DNA from: an uncultured Lachnospiraceae bacterium
GTDB taxonomy: Bacteria > Bacillota > Clostridia > Lachnospirales > Lachnospiraceae
Direction: 5' to 3'
Length of the DNA stretch: 52,031 nucleotides
Assembly (NCBI GenBank): GCA_947630875.1
Contig: CANRJG010000011.1
Span: 1-52,031, forward strand
Shown here piece after piece: positions 1 through 7,005 of the stretch. How positions within the stretch are numbered: the stretch's first letter is position 1; each line of letters begins with the position of its first letter. The notes below the pieces were generated by a model. The model was not told the DNA's origin. It searched no databases and saw nothing but the letters and a program-made list of their open reading frames with translations. A program made the position numbers and the translations under genes.

Positions 1-2
1 CG

Positions 3-125
3 CCCGATCCGGGTACAACACCTGAACCGGGCACAACGCCTGAACCGGGCGAAACGCCTGAACCGGGCACAACGCCTGAACCGGGCACAACATCTGAACC
101 GGGCACAACGCCTGAGCTGGGTAAA
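3..125 (+). repeat. 18-bp tandem repeats coding for PEPGTT units
   Basis: About six copies of an 18-bp unit (cctgaaccgggcacaacg) with a few substitutions encode the Pro-rich stalk of the surface protein. The copies nearest the membrane are degenerate (PELGKA), the inner ones nearly identical, as expected for an array that changes length by slippage. Confidence 0.85.
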
Positions 126-380
126 GCGCCCGATTCCAGTGAAACCCCTGGCTCTAGTGAAACACCCAGTCCCTCACCATATGTACTTACCACCTTGCCG
201 GGCGATAGCGATACCCCTACAACCGGCGACCACAGTCATATAGGATGGTGGACCGCACTGATGTTCCTTGCGCTAATTGGCCTGGGCGTGACATTGTTTC
301 CCTTTTGGAAGAGGGACCTCGCCCACTCCGGTAAACAGCAGGATGTCGGTTTCAGGGGTAAAAAGAAACAAAAAGAATAA
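3..380 (+). CDS. C-terminal end of a sortase-anchored surface protein (5' partial)
   Basis: The reading frame is open from the window edge to TAA at 378-380. It starts with a run of Pro-Glu-Pro-Gly-Thr-Thr hexapeptides, continues as a Ser/Thr/Pro/Glu-rich stalk, and ends with a TPTTGD motif, a hydrophobic segment (about WWTALMFLALIGLGVTLF) and a Lys/Arg-rich tail. That order is the usual cell-wall sorting signal of Gram-positive surface proteins; the motif is a PxTGD variant of LPxTG. The functional ectodomain lies upstream of the window, so its role cannot be said. An internal TTG at 195 could be read as a start but is simply part of the longer frame. A terminator with a T7 tract follows. 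Confidence 0.8.
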   Translation, partial: PDPGTTPEPGTTPEPGETPEPGTTPEPGTTSEPGTTPELGKAPDSSETPGSSETPSPSPYVLTTLPGDSDTPTTGDHSHIGWWTALMFLALIGLGVTLFPFWKRDLAHSGKQQDVGFRGKKKQKE

Positions 381-425
381 TTGCTGATAAGAAAAAGGGG
401 CTGTCGGGAAATAGATAGTTCCAAA

Positions 426-465
426 CAGGGGCCGGCGTAGCTCATTTGAGTTACGCCGGCCCCTG
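426..465. terminator. Strong hairpin between convergent genes
   Basis: A perfect 14-bp inverted repeat (426-439 with 452-465) encloses a second short stem (ctca/tgag). It lies between the surface-protein gene and azlD, which converge. Flanking T tracts are weak on both sides, so it may act as a terminator for azlD or as an mRNA 3' end stabiliser. Confidence 0.55.
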
Positions 466-493
466 AAAATTTTCTCAAAAAAGAATTTAGTAT

Positions 494-529
494 GGGGAAA
501 ATCGGCATTAACCGATATCCCCTTTTTTT
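494..529 (+). terminator. Intrinsic terminator of the surface-protein gene
   Basis: The stem GGGGA..ATCGG / CCGAT..TCCCC (494-505 with 512-522) is followed at once by seven T residues (523-529). It ends just before the stop of the convergent azlD. Confidence 0.8.
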
Positions 530-534
530 GAATC

Positions 535-846
535 TCAGAAAACGGTATACAACAGCAGATCTGCGGCAATGGCCGCAAGTACGCAAATCACCAGCGGACA
601 TTTCAGCCATGCGGCGACTGCCGCTACCGTGCCGCCGATCAGGCCGATTTCCGGCCGGGCCGTATCCACGGTGAAAATTCCGGGGAAAATCAAAGCGGCC
701 ATGGCAGTGTAGGGAATCAGATTTAAAAATTTCTCCATCTTCGGGCGGAAGTGGATTTTTTCACTCAGCATCGCCGGCAGCGCCCGGGGAATATAGGTCA
801 CCAGCGTCATACCGAGAATCAAAACGATGACTTTATAATTCAGCAT
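535..846 (-). CDS. azlD: AzlD-family branched-chain amino acid export subunit
   Basis: This 103-residue membrane protein has about four hydrophobic segments and the AzlD family start (TYIPRALPAML). AzlD works with AzlC as a two-part exporter of branched-chain amino acids and their analogues; specificity cannot be read from sequence. It begins 12 nt after the azlC stop, so the two are co-transcribed and probably coupled. Length is normal for the family (about 100-110 residues). Confidence 0.88.
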   Translation of the reverse strand: MLNYKVIVLILGMTLVTYIPRALPAMLSEKIHFRPKMEKFLNLIPYTAMAALIFPGIFTVDTARPEIGLIGGTVAAVAAWLKCPLVICVLAAIAADLLLYTVF

Positions 847-858
847 GTGGAAAACGCC

Positions 859-1569
859 TCATTCCTTTTCTTTCGAATCTGTCAGCAGCATTCCCAGCCC
901 CGCGCAAAGCAGTGTGGAAACAATAATGGCCCAGCTTGCGTCCAGAAACCGGGACAAAATGGTGTTGCAGACTGCGGTAATGACCACCAGCAGAATCAGC
1001 TTATGATCCCGCCGGAGATTGGGCATGAGCAGACTGATAAAGAGTGCGTACAGGGCAATGCCAAGGCTTGCAGAAAGAATCGCCGGGAGCAGGTCGGAAA
1101 GAAAAGCACCCAGTGCGGATCCGGTCAGCCAGGACGTATAGGCCACGGTAATCAGTCCCAAAAGAAACGGCGCGGAACATAAAGATTCCGGCGTCGTTGT
1201 AAATATAGAGAAAGTTTCATCTGTGACGCCGAAAGAAAGAAACAGCTTCATCGGCATCCGGGTGTCTTTCAGCCGGTGCATGACACAGGTGCTCATGATA
1301 ATGTGCCGGAGATTTAAAATAAAGGTGGCCAGAATGATCACCAGGATGCCGGTCTGCGCGTACATCCCGGCGGCCAGCATCTGACTGGCGCCGGCAAAGA
1401 CGAAGGCAGACATCAGGATGGTTTCCAAAGCGGACAGGCCGCTTTGTCTGGCAATGACGGCATAAGCGATTGCCGACGGAATAAAGCCGAAGAGGATTGG
1501 CATTCCGAATTTCAGACCCCGGACATAGTCGGTACGGGATTGTTGTTTTGTCATAGCGTGCGTTCTCAT
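859..1569 (-). CDS. azlC: AzlC-family branched-chain amino acid permease subunit
   Basis: A 236-residue polytopic membrane protein with the typical AzlC features GLKFGMPILFGFIPSAIAY near the N terminus and the FVFAGASQ segment at about residue 60. Normal length for AzlC. It starts 9 nt after the LCP gene stop. Neither the ATG at 1569 nor an in-frame ATG at 1554 (MTKQQS) has a clear ribosome binding site, so the start is uncertain by five codons. It is the third gene of an envelope operon, which is an unusual neighbour for an amino acid exporter. Confidence 0.9.
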   Translation of the reverse strand: MRTHAMTKQQSRTDYVRGLKFGMPILFGFIPSAIAYAVIARQSGLSALETILMSAFVFAGASQMLAAGMYAQTGILVIILATFILNLRHIIMSTCVMHRLKDTRMPMKLFLSFGVTDETFSIFTTTPESLCSAPFLLGLITVAYTSWLTGSALGAFLSDLLPAILSASLGIALYALFISLLMPNLRRDHKLILLVVITAVCNTILSRFLDASWAIIVSTLLCAGLGMLLTDSKEKE

Positions 1570-1578
1570 TCTGACAGA

Positions 1579-3060
1579 TTAAAGCGGTATCTCAATTTCC
1601 TGCGTTTCTATCGGATCCTGCGCAGGCGGGTCGGTAACAACCACCGGCGGCTCCGTATTCGTCACCGGCGGTGCGGTAATGACCGGCGGTTCTGTGGCGG
1701 TAATGGGCGGATCGGTCACCACCGGCGCCTGTGTTACGGTAACAGAGGGAACTTCCGGTTCCTCAGGCGTTTCCGGCTCTGCGGTCGGCGGATTGGTATA
1801 GGTGTAATCCGGCGCTTCGGTAACATCATACCAGGTATCGTCATCATTGGAATCGTCGATATAACTGTCGTCTGACGGGTAGGTATATCCGCCGGAACCG
1901 TTGTTATACATAGACGCAATATAATCAGAAATTTCTTCGACTCTTGCCGGAACCTGATAATTTTCATCATTAAACAGGTACTGATGCAGCTGAATCACGT
2001 TTTCCGAAAGCGTATCCACCGGATAAACATAGGAATCGCCGCTGCGAGTGGCTTTTTCAAAGGGGAATCCGGCGCTGCCGTTTTCTTCGTCCAGCGTAAA
2101 GCTGCCGGCATAGTGTTTGATCAGGTCTTCAATCTCATCATTGGTCAGGTCGGTACGCAGCTCCGGTGCAACCAGTTCCACGATTTTAATCAGTGTGTTG
2201 ACACCGGCGGAACGAGCCTTCTGCGCCGCAAGCATCAGAACCGTTCTCTGACGGAAGGTTCGTTTGTAGTCGTCGCCGACGGTATGTCTGACACGGCCGT
2301 AGGCAGTTGCCTGCACACCGTCCAGATCATAGGTGCCGGGGCTGCGAATAAAGGAAGAATTGGAGCCGGTGATCTCATTGATTTCATTGATATACTGATT
2401 GATATCCGCAACTTCCGCTTCATCCAGTGTAATCGTTACGCCGCCCAGAGCGTCGATGACTTTAGAAACCACGCCGAAATCCACCGAAATAAAGTTATCA
2501 ATCTGGACATCCAGGTTTCTTTCCAGCATGTTGATGGTATAGTAAGGCCCGGCGTCTATGGTATTGTCATTGGGAAGCGTGTTGGCGGAGCCCCAGCTGT
2601 AGGCATGGGTTGCTTTGCTGTAAACGTAGTCCCCGGTTTCATAGAAATCAATATCCCGCATCTGCAGAACGGTATCACGGTATACGGAGAGCAGTTTGAC
2701 CTCTCCGGTTTTCCGGTTCAGACTGACAATAATCATACAGTCGGAACGCTTGTCTCCGTAATTACTGGTGGACATATCGGTAACGCTGTCGTCGTCCCTG
2801 GAATCCAGACCCATCAGCAGAATATTCCAGTAGCCCTCCCGGGTCTGGACATCTTCCTGATCGGGATCTTCCACCTTATCGATCTTGATTTGTTTGTATG
2901 CTTTTTTCAGCCGCGTAATTTTCGGGTATGCATATACGAATACACCGATGCATACGATGCAGAGAAAAACGAGGGCGCTGTTTATGATAAATTTGGTCCG
3001 CTGACGTCGGGACATATGCTGCCATCTGTGTTTTATGCCGTGATTTGGTTTCATCATCAC
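1579..3060 (-). CDS. LytR-CpsA-Psr (LCP) family glycopolymer ligase
   Basis: The 493-residue protein has a short cytoplasmic N terminus, one transmembrane segment (about residues 25-46) and an extracellular LCP domain with NILLMGLDSRD, SDCMIIVSLN, the Arg-containing LLSVYRDT motif and YGRVRHTVGDDYKRTFRQR. LCP enzymes transfer undecaprenyl-linked glycopolymers (teichoic acids, capsule) onto peptidoglycan. The last about 75 residues are a low-complexity Pro/Thr/Val tail (repeated TxPPV), probably a wall-spanning extension. A good AGGAGG site precedes the ATG, 18 nt after the sugar transferase gene, which probably makes the lipid-linked sugar it uses. Confidence 0.93.
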   Translation of the reverse strand: MMMKPNHGIKHRWQHMSRRQRTKFIINSALVFLCIVCIGVFVYAYPKITRLKKAYKQIKIDKVEDPDQEDVQTREGYWNILLMGLDSRDDDSVTDMSTSNYGDKRSDCMIIVSLNRKTGEVKLLSVYRDTVLQMRDIDFYETGDYVYSKATHAYSWGSANTLPNDNTIDAGPYYTINMLERNLDVQIDNFISVDFGVVSKVIDALGGVTITLDEAEVADINQYINEINEITGSNSSFIRSPGTYDLDGVQATAYGRVRHTVGDDYKRTFRQRTVLMLAAQKARSAGVNTLIKIVELVAPELRTDLTNDEIEDLIKHYAGSFTLDEENGSAGFPFEKATRSGDSYVYPVDTLSENVIQLHQYLFNDENYQVPARVEEISDYIASMYNNGSGGYTYPSDDSYIDDSNDDDTWYDVTEAPDYTYTNPPTAEPETPEEPEVPSVTVTQAPVVTDPPITATEPPVITAPPVTNTEPPVVVTDPPAQDPIETQEIEIPL

Positions 3061-3078
3061 ATATCCTCCTTCTGTATA

Positions 3079-4482
3079 TTAATAGGCATTTTTATTGATA
3101 AATCCCTTAAAAAATGTAAGGAACAGAATTTTGATGTCAAACCCGAAGGTCCAGTGTTCAATATAATACAGGTCGAAATCAATCCGGTGCCGGATGGAAG
3201 TGTTGCCGCGGTAGCCGTTGACCTGTGCCCAGCCGGTCATGCCGGGACGCACCTGATGCTTGACCATGTACCGCGGAATTTCTTCTTTGAATTTCTCAAC
3301 GAAATACGGCCGCTCCGGTCTCGGACCTACCAGACTCATGCTTCCCAACAATACGTTAAAGAGCTGGGGAAGTTCGTCAATACTGGTGGCGCGGATAAAT
3401 TTGCCGAAGCCCGTTACCCGGGGATCATTTTCCGTGGTCCAGCATTTTTTCTCCACATTTTCTTTCTGCACCTGCATGGAGCGGAATTTGTACATTTTAA
3501 AACTCTTATTGTGAATGCCGATGCGTTCCTGGGTGAAAATCACGGGGCCCGGTGAGGTGAGCTTGATTAAGAGCGCCACCAGAAGCATCAGCGGAGAAAA
3601 CAGAATAATGGCGAAAACAGAACCGACAATATCAAAAGCCCGCTTGATAAACCGGTTGAAGCTTTCCTGCAGCGGGACATAGCGGATATTGATGACCGGC
3701 AGTCCGAACAGGTCTTCCGTGTAGGGATTGGAAGTAATAATGTTATTATAATCCGGGATGAACTTCGTATGCACGCCGGATTTTTCGCACATATTTACAA
3801 TTTTTGCCAGCTTGTCGTATTCATCGATACTTAAGGTAATGGCAATTTCATCCAGCCGGTTTTCCGGCAGAATCACGAACAGATTGTCGATTCGGCCGAT
3901 GACCTTGATGCCGTTATAATGGCTGCCGCTTTCCATGTTGTCGTCAAGAATGCCGCGGATAATGTAGCCCCACTGGGGATTGGCTGCCACCCGGTCAATA
4001 AAAGCCTCGGCGGCATTGGAGTATCCCACCAGAAGAATATGCTTCTGATTGAAGCCGGTTTTCCGGAAATGATTCAATATGGAATGCAGTGTGTAGCGGA
4101 AGATACAGCCGAATATTGTATTAAAGCAGAAAAAGATGAACAGCATCTGCCGGGAGAAGTTGACCTGCCCGATAATGTACAGCACCAGAATAAAGAGAAT
4201 CAGTCCGATACCGTTGGCTTTGAAAATGCCGGCAAATTCTTCCCGCCTGCCGCGCAATCTTTTTTGCGCATACAGGTGCATGATATTGTAAAGGATCAGA
4301 TAAACAGGTATAATAAAGAACAGGGCGTACAGATAGTCTCTGGCGGGAAGTACGGCGCCGTGCTGTTCGATCAGTCCGCTCGAAATCCGAATATACCATG
4401 CCAGCCAGTAGGAAAAGGCAATGATGATACCGTCCAGAATGACATGCAGTTGATTCAGTTGTCGTTGGTTGTTTTTTATCAT
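3079..4482 (-). CDS. Polyprenyl glycosylphosphotransferase (undecaprenyl-phosphate glucose phosphotransferase type)
   Basis: A 467-residue WcaJ/CpsE-like enzyme: four or five N-terminal membrane helices (about 10-130), a Rossmann-like CoA_binding_3 domain (HILLVGYSNAAEAF, about 150-250), a membrane hairpin, and the C-terminal sugar transferase domain (KRAFDIVGS, MYKFRSM, DELPQLFNVLLGSMSLVGPRP, VRPGMTGWAQVNGYRG). The end FKGFINKNAY matches the glucose-type subfamily. It transfers a sugar-1-phosphate from a UDP-sugar to undecaprenyl phosphate, starting a surface polysaccharide. It is first in the minus-strand operon with the LCP gene. The exact sugar is inferred from subfamily only. Confidence 0.93.
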   Translation of the reverse strand: MIKNNQRQLNQLHVILDGIIIAFSYWLAWYIRISSGLIEQHGAVLPARDYLYALFFIIPVYLILYNIMHLYAQKRLRGRREEFAGIFKANGIGLILFILVLYIIGQVNFSRQMLFIFFCFNTIFGCIFRYTLHSILNHFRKTGFNQKHILLVGYSNAAEAFIDRVAANPQWGYIIRGILDDNMESGSHYNGIKVIGRIDNLFVILPENRLDEIAITLSIDEYDKLAKIVNMCEKSGVHTKFIPDYNNIITSNPYTEDLFGLPVINIRYVPLQESFNRFIKRAFDIVGSVFAIILFSPLMLLVALLIKLTSPGPVIFTQERIGIHNKSFKMYKFRSMQVQKENVEKKCWTTENDPRVTGFGKFIRATSIDELPQLFNVLLGSMSLVGPRPERPYFVEKFKEEIPRYMVKHQVRPGMTGWAQVNGYRGNTSIRHRIDFDLYYIEHWTFGFDIKILFLTFFKGFINKNAY

Positions 4483-4512
4483 AAATAATAATTATATCCA
4501 AAAGGCTGATTT

Positions 4513-4534
4513 TATACACCGCAGCCGGTGTATA
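4513..4534. promoter_or_regulatory. Perfect 9-bp inverted repeat upstream of the sugar transferase gene
   Basis: TATACACCG / CGGTGTATA separated by CAGC, 31 nt before the sugar transferase start. It could be a DNA operator or a hairpin in the 5' UTR. No T tract follows, so termination is unlikely. Confidence 0.5.
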
Positions 4535-4580
4535 TAACTATCCATCATGTTATCATTGAAAACACAAAAAAGCAAATATT

Positions 4581-4597
4581 TTTACACATTTTTTACA
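4581..4597 (-). promoter_or_regulatory. WalR-type direct repeat (TGTAAA-N5-TGTAAA)
   Basis: On the minus strand the sequence is TGTAAA-AAATG-TGTAAA, an exact match to the WalR/YycF consensus TGTWAH-N5-TGTWAH with 11-bp phasing. It lies between the divergent htrA-like gene and the polysaccharide/LCP operon, just upstream of a TATAAT (4609-4614) for htrA. WalR controls wall and envelope genes in Firmicutes, which fits both neighbours. Confidence 0.55.
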
Positions 4598-4661
4598 CAA
4601 ATGATACCTATAATGCACATCGTATTCAGAAATGAAGCAGCAAGAGAAGGGAGCAGTTAAA

Positions 4662-6317
4662 ATGTTTGATGAGAATCAGAATCCAAATGAAGAAATACTT
4701 TCAACAGGTGAAGGCGCAGCAGCGGAAACAGAAAATACCGTTTCCGAAGCATCGGCGGTAGCCGGTATAGATGAAGCAGCTATGAATGAAACGAAAAACG
4801 CGTCTGCTGATACCGTATTTACAGAGACGACGGAGAAACCGGTTTCCTCTGCAGACACGGTATCGGCAGAATCCACAGATGCGGAAACGGCAGCACCGGA
4901 AAATGCGGACGCAGACACGGTATCGGCCGCAGCATCCGGCGAACCGGAAACCACATCGGGTAATACGACGCAGGCACAGCAGGAAAATGTGGTATACCAC
5001 GCTTATCATATTACGGAAGACAATTATACTACGGATTCCGGCAATGCAAAATCGGCGAAAAAAGCGAAGAAGGCCGGAAAAGCAAAATCCCACGGCGCGG
5101 CTTTCTGGGTCAAGGCAGTGGCGGCCGGTCTGGTATTCGGCATTGCCGCCTTCGGTTCCATGCGGGGCTTAAGCGCGATCTTCCCGGAAAAGGCAGCCGA
5201 AGTGAAAAAGACCGTCAACATCAGTCAGGTCGGCAACGCAGACGGCAGCAAGGTATCCTCTGTGGTTACCGCAACGGACAGTCATACCGTTTATGACGTT
5301 TCCGCTGTGGTCAAAGAAGTGATGCCGGCGGTGGTTTCCATTGAATGTAAGGGAACACAGACGGTGATGACCTTCTTCGGACAGCAGGAACAGCCCATGC
5401 AGGGCGCAGGAACGGGCATTATCGTAGGAAATAATGATGAAGAACTGCTGATTGCCACCAATAACCATGTGATTGCCAATGCGGATGAACTGAAGGTAAC
5501 GCTGACGGACGATTCCTCTGCCGCCGCTTATGTGAAAGGTACCAGCTCTGACGTGGATCTGGCAGTGATTGCAGTCAAGCTGTCGGATTTGTCGGATGAC
5601 GCCAAAGAAGCCATCAAGGTCGCCACTTTGGGGGATTCCGAAAAACTGGTGGTAGGAGAACCTACCATCGCCATCGGCAATGCACTGGGATACGGACAGT
5701 CGGTAACTTCCGGTATTGTAAGCGCCCTGGACCGCGCCGTGACAGTCACTACCGATGATACCTATGGATTTGGCAATTCCCAGACCATTACCAGCTATCT
5801 GATCCAGACGGACGCGGCCATCAACCCCGGCAATTCCGGCGGTCCGCTGCTGAACAGCAAGGGTGAAGTCATTGGTATTAATTCTGTGAAATATGAAGAC
5901 AGCAGTGTGGAAGGCATGGGCTATGCGATTCCCATCAACAAAGCCCTTCCGATTCTGGAAGACCTGATGACCCGGGAAACCAAGACAAAAGTCGCAGAAG
6001 ATGAGCAGTCCGCACTGGGCATTTCGGGAACCAACGTAACCAGTGACGCGAGCATGGTTTACGGAATGCCGTCCGGCGTATTTGTGGCACAGGTCATTGA
6101 AGGCAGCGGTGCGGAAAAAGCCGGTATGAAACGCGGCGATATTATCTGCGAGCTGGACGGAACCAATATTTCTTCCATGAATGATTTGACGGAAGAACTG
6201 CTGTACCATGCGGCAGGCACCAAGGTAGATGTGGTGATTTACAGAAATACCGACGGAGAGTATCAGAAAATGACGCTGAATGTAAAACTGGGCGCCAAAG
6301 CAGATCTGGACGACTGA
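4662..6317 (+). CDS. HtrA/DegP-like membrane-anchored serine protease with PDZ domain
   Basis: The 551-residue protein (start chosen at 4662 because agaagggag lies 9 nt upstream; an ATG at 4632 lacks a site) has an acidic, Ala/Thr/Glu-rich disordered region (about 1-135), a Lys-rich patch, one membrane segment (about 146-172), a trypsin-like domain with His269 (TNNHV), Asp299 (DVDLAV) and Ser392 (NPGNSGGPL), and a C-terminal PDZ domain (about 440-545). The catalytic triad is complete. Such proteases degrade or refold damaged proteins at the outer face of the membrane. The cytoplasmic acidic tail of about 135 residues is longer than usual. A TATAAT at 4609 and a WalR-type box sit upstream. Confidence 0.93.
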   Translation: MFDENQNPNEEILSTGEGAAAETENTVSEASAVAGIDEAAMNETKNASADTVFTETTEKPVSSADTVSAESTDAETAAPENADADTVSAAASGEPETTSGNTTQAQQENVVYHAYHITEDNYTTDSGNAKSAKKAKKAGKAKSHGAAFWVKAVAAGLVFGIAAFGSMRGLSAIFPEKAAEVKKTVNISQVGNADGSKVSSVVTATDSHTVYDVSAVVKEVMPAVVSIECKGTQTVMTFFGQQEQPMQGAGTGIIVGNNDEELLIATNNHVIANADELKVTLTDDSSAAAYVKGTSSDVDLAVIAVKLSDLSDDAKEAIKVATLGDSEKLVVGEPTIAIGNALGYGQSVTSGIVSALDRAVTVTTDDTYGFGNSQTITSYLIQTDAAINPGNSGGPLLNSKGEVIGINSVKYEDSSVEGMGYAIPINKALPILEDLMTRETKTKVAEDEQSALGISGTNVTSDASMVYGMPSGVFVAQVIEGSGAEKAGMKRGDIICELDGTNISSMNDLTEELLYHAAGTKVDVVIYRNTDGEYQKMTLNVKLGAKADLDD

Positions 6318-6324
6318 TAAAAAA

Positions 6325-6349
6325 CGGGACCGGTTACTTACCGGCCCCG
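6325..6349 (-). terminator. Terminator of nrdDG (possibly bidirectional)
   Basis: CGGG-A-CCGGT / ACCGG-C-CCCG with loop TACTT. On the minus strand it is followed by a run of T (complement of 6318-6324), so it mainly ends nrdG transcripts; it may also end htrA. Confidence 0.65.
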
Positions 6350-6363
6350 CATAGAAAACAAGC

Positions 6364-6906
6364 TTATATCCTTTTTGGTTTTGTTTTATCTTCCCAAAGA
6401 ACGATCGAACCTGTTTCGGTCGTTTTTTGTATGTCAATGATCCGTTGATTTTCCGAACCCCGAAACTGCAGTCCCGGATTTTTCTGCTCTTCCATAAAGC
6501 GGCCGTCCACCAGCACGTCGATGGTATCCAGCAGTGCGTCGGTCACCTCGCATCGGGGATGGGAACCGTCGGTTTTCAGCATTTCATAGGTAAAGCCGCT
6601 GTAGGCCCAGATGTTCTTTTCGGGGAAAGCGGCTCTGACCTGCCGCAGAAAGGGCAGAAGCGCGCGCTGATTGGAGGGCTCAAAGGGTTCGCCGCCCAGG
6701 AGCGTAAGCCCTTTGATATAGGGTTTATTTAAAAGAGAAAGAATCCTTTCTTCGGTCTCTCTTGTGAAGGGTTCGCCGTATGCAAAGTCCCACGTTTCCG
6801 GCTGGAAACAGTTTTTGCAGTGATTGGTGCAGCCGGATACGAATAAGGTCACGCGGACGCCGGGGCCGTTTGCAATATCGCAGTCTTTGATGGTTCCGTA
6901 ATACAT
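6364..6906 (-). CDS. nrdG: Anaerobic ribonucleotide reductase activating protein
   Basis: Start chosen at MYYGTIKDCD (6906), which has AAAGGAGA 6 nt upstream; the upstream in-frame extension lacks a site. The 180-residue protein is a radical SAM activase with the CxxxCxxC cluster motif at Cys26, Cys30 and Cys33 (SGCTNHCKNC) and LLGGEPF, a SAM-binding element. It generates the glycyl radical on NrdD under anaerobic conditions. It follows nrdD by 99 nt, with a hairpin between them. Confidence 0.95.
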   Translation of the reverse strand: MYYGTIKDCDIANGPGVRVTLFVSGCTNHCKNCFQPETWDFAYGEPFTRETEERILSLLNKPYIKGLTLLGGEPFEPSNQRALLPFLRQVRAAFPEKNIWAYSGFTYEMLKTDGSHPRCEVTDALLDTIDVLVDGRFMEEQKNPGLQFRGSENQRIIDIQKTTETGSIVLWEDKTKPKRI

Positions 6907-6932
6907 TGGCAATCTCCTTTGCAAAATCAGGT

Positions 6933-6980
6933 TTACAGACAAACAGCCTGTCGGCAGATGATGCAACAGGCTGTCTGTAA
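6933..6980 (-). promoter_or_regulatory. Intercistronic hairpin between nrdD and nrdG
   Basis: TTACAGA (6933-6939) pairs with TCTGTAA (6974-6980), and CAGCCTGT (6944-6951) with ACAGGCTG (6966-6973), leaving a 4-nt bulge. On the minus strand a weak U tract (ATTTTGC) follows, so it may attenuate transcription or stabilise nrdD mRNA and so set a lower level of NrdG. Confidence 0.5.
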
Positions 6981-7005
6981 GGATATATTTGAAATGGTTT
7001 GAAAA

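Noticed and set aside
3..125. CRISPR-like array
   Set aside because: The repeat units are contiguous, lack spacers and keep a reading frame for a Pro-rich stalk.
1984..3555. 523-codon plus-strand open frame over the LCP and sugar transferase genes
   Set aside because: Crosses the boundary of two real minus-strand genes and shows no family features.
5169..6437. 422-codon open frame antisense to the HtrA-like gene
   Set aside because: It is His/Phe/Arg-rich with no domain, and the plus strand encodes a complete protease with its catalytic triad; it is a shadow of GC-rich coding sequence.
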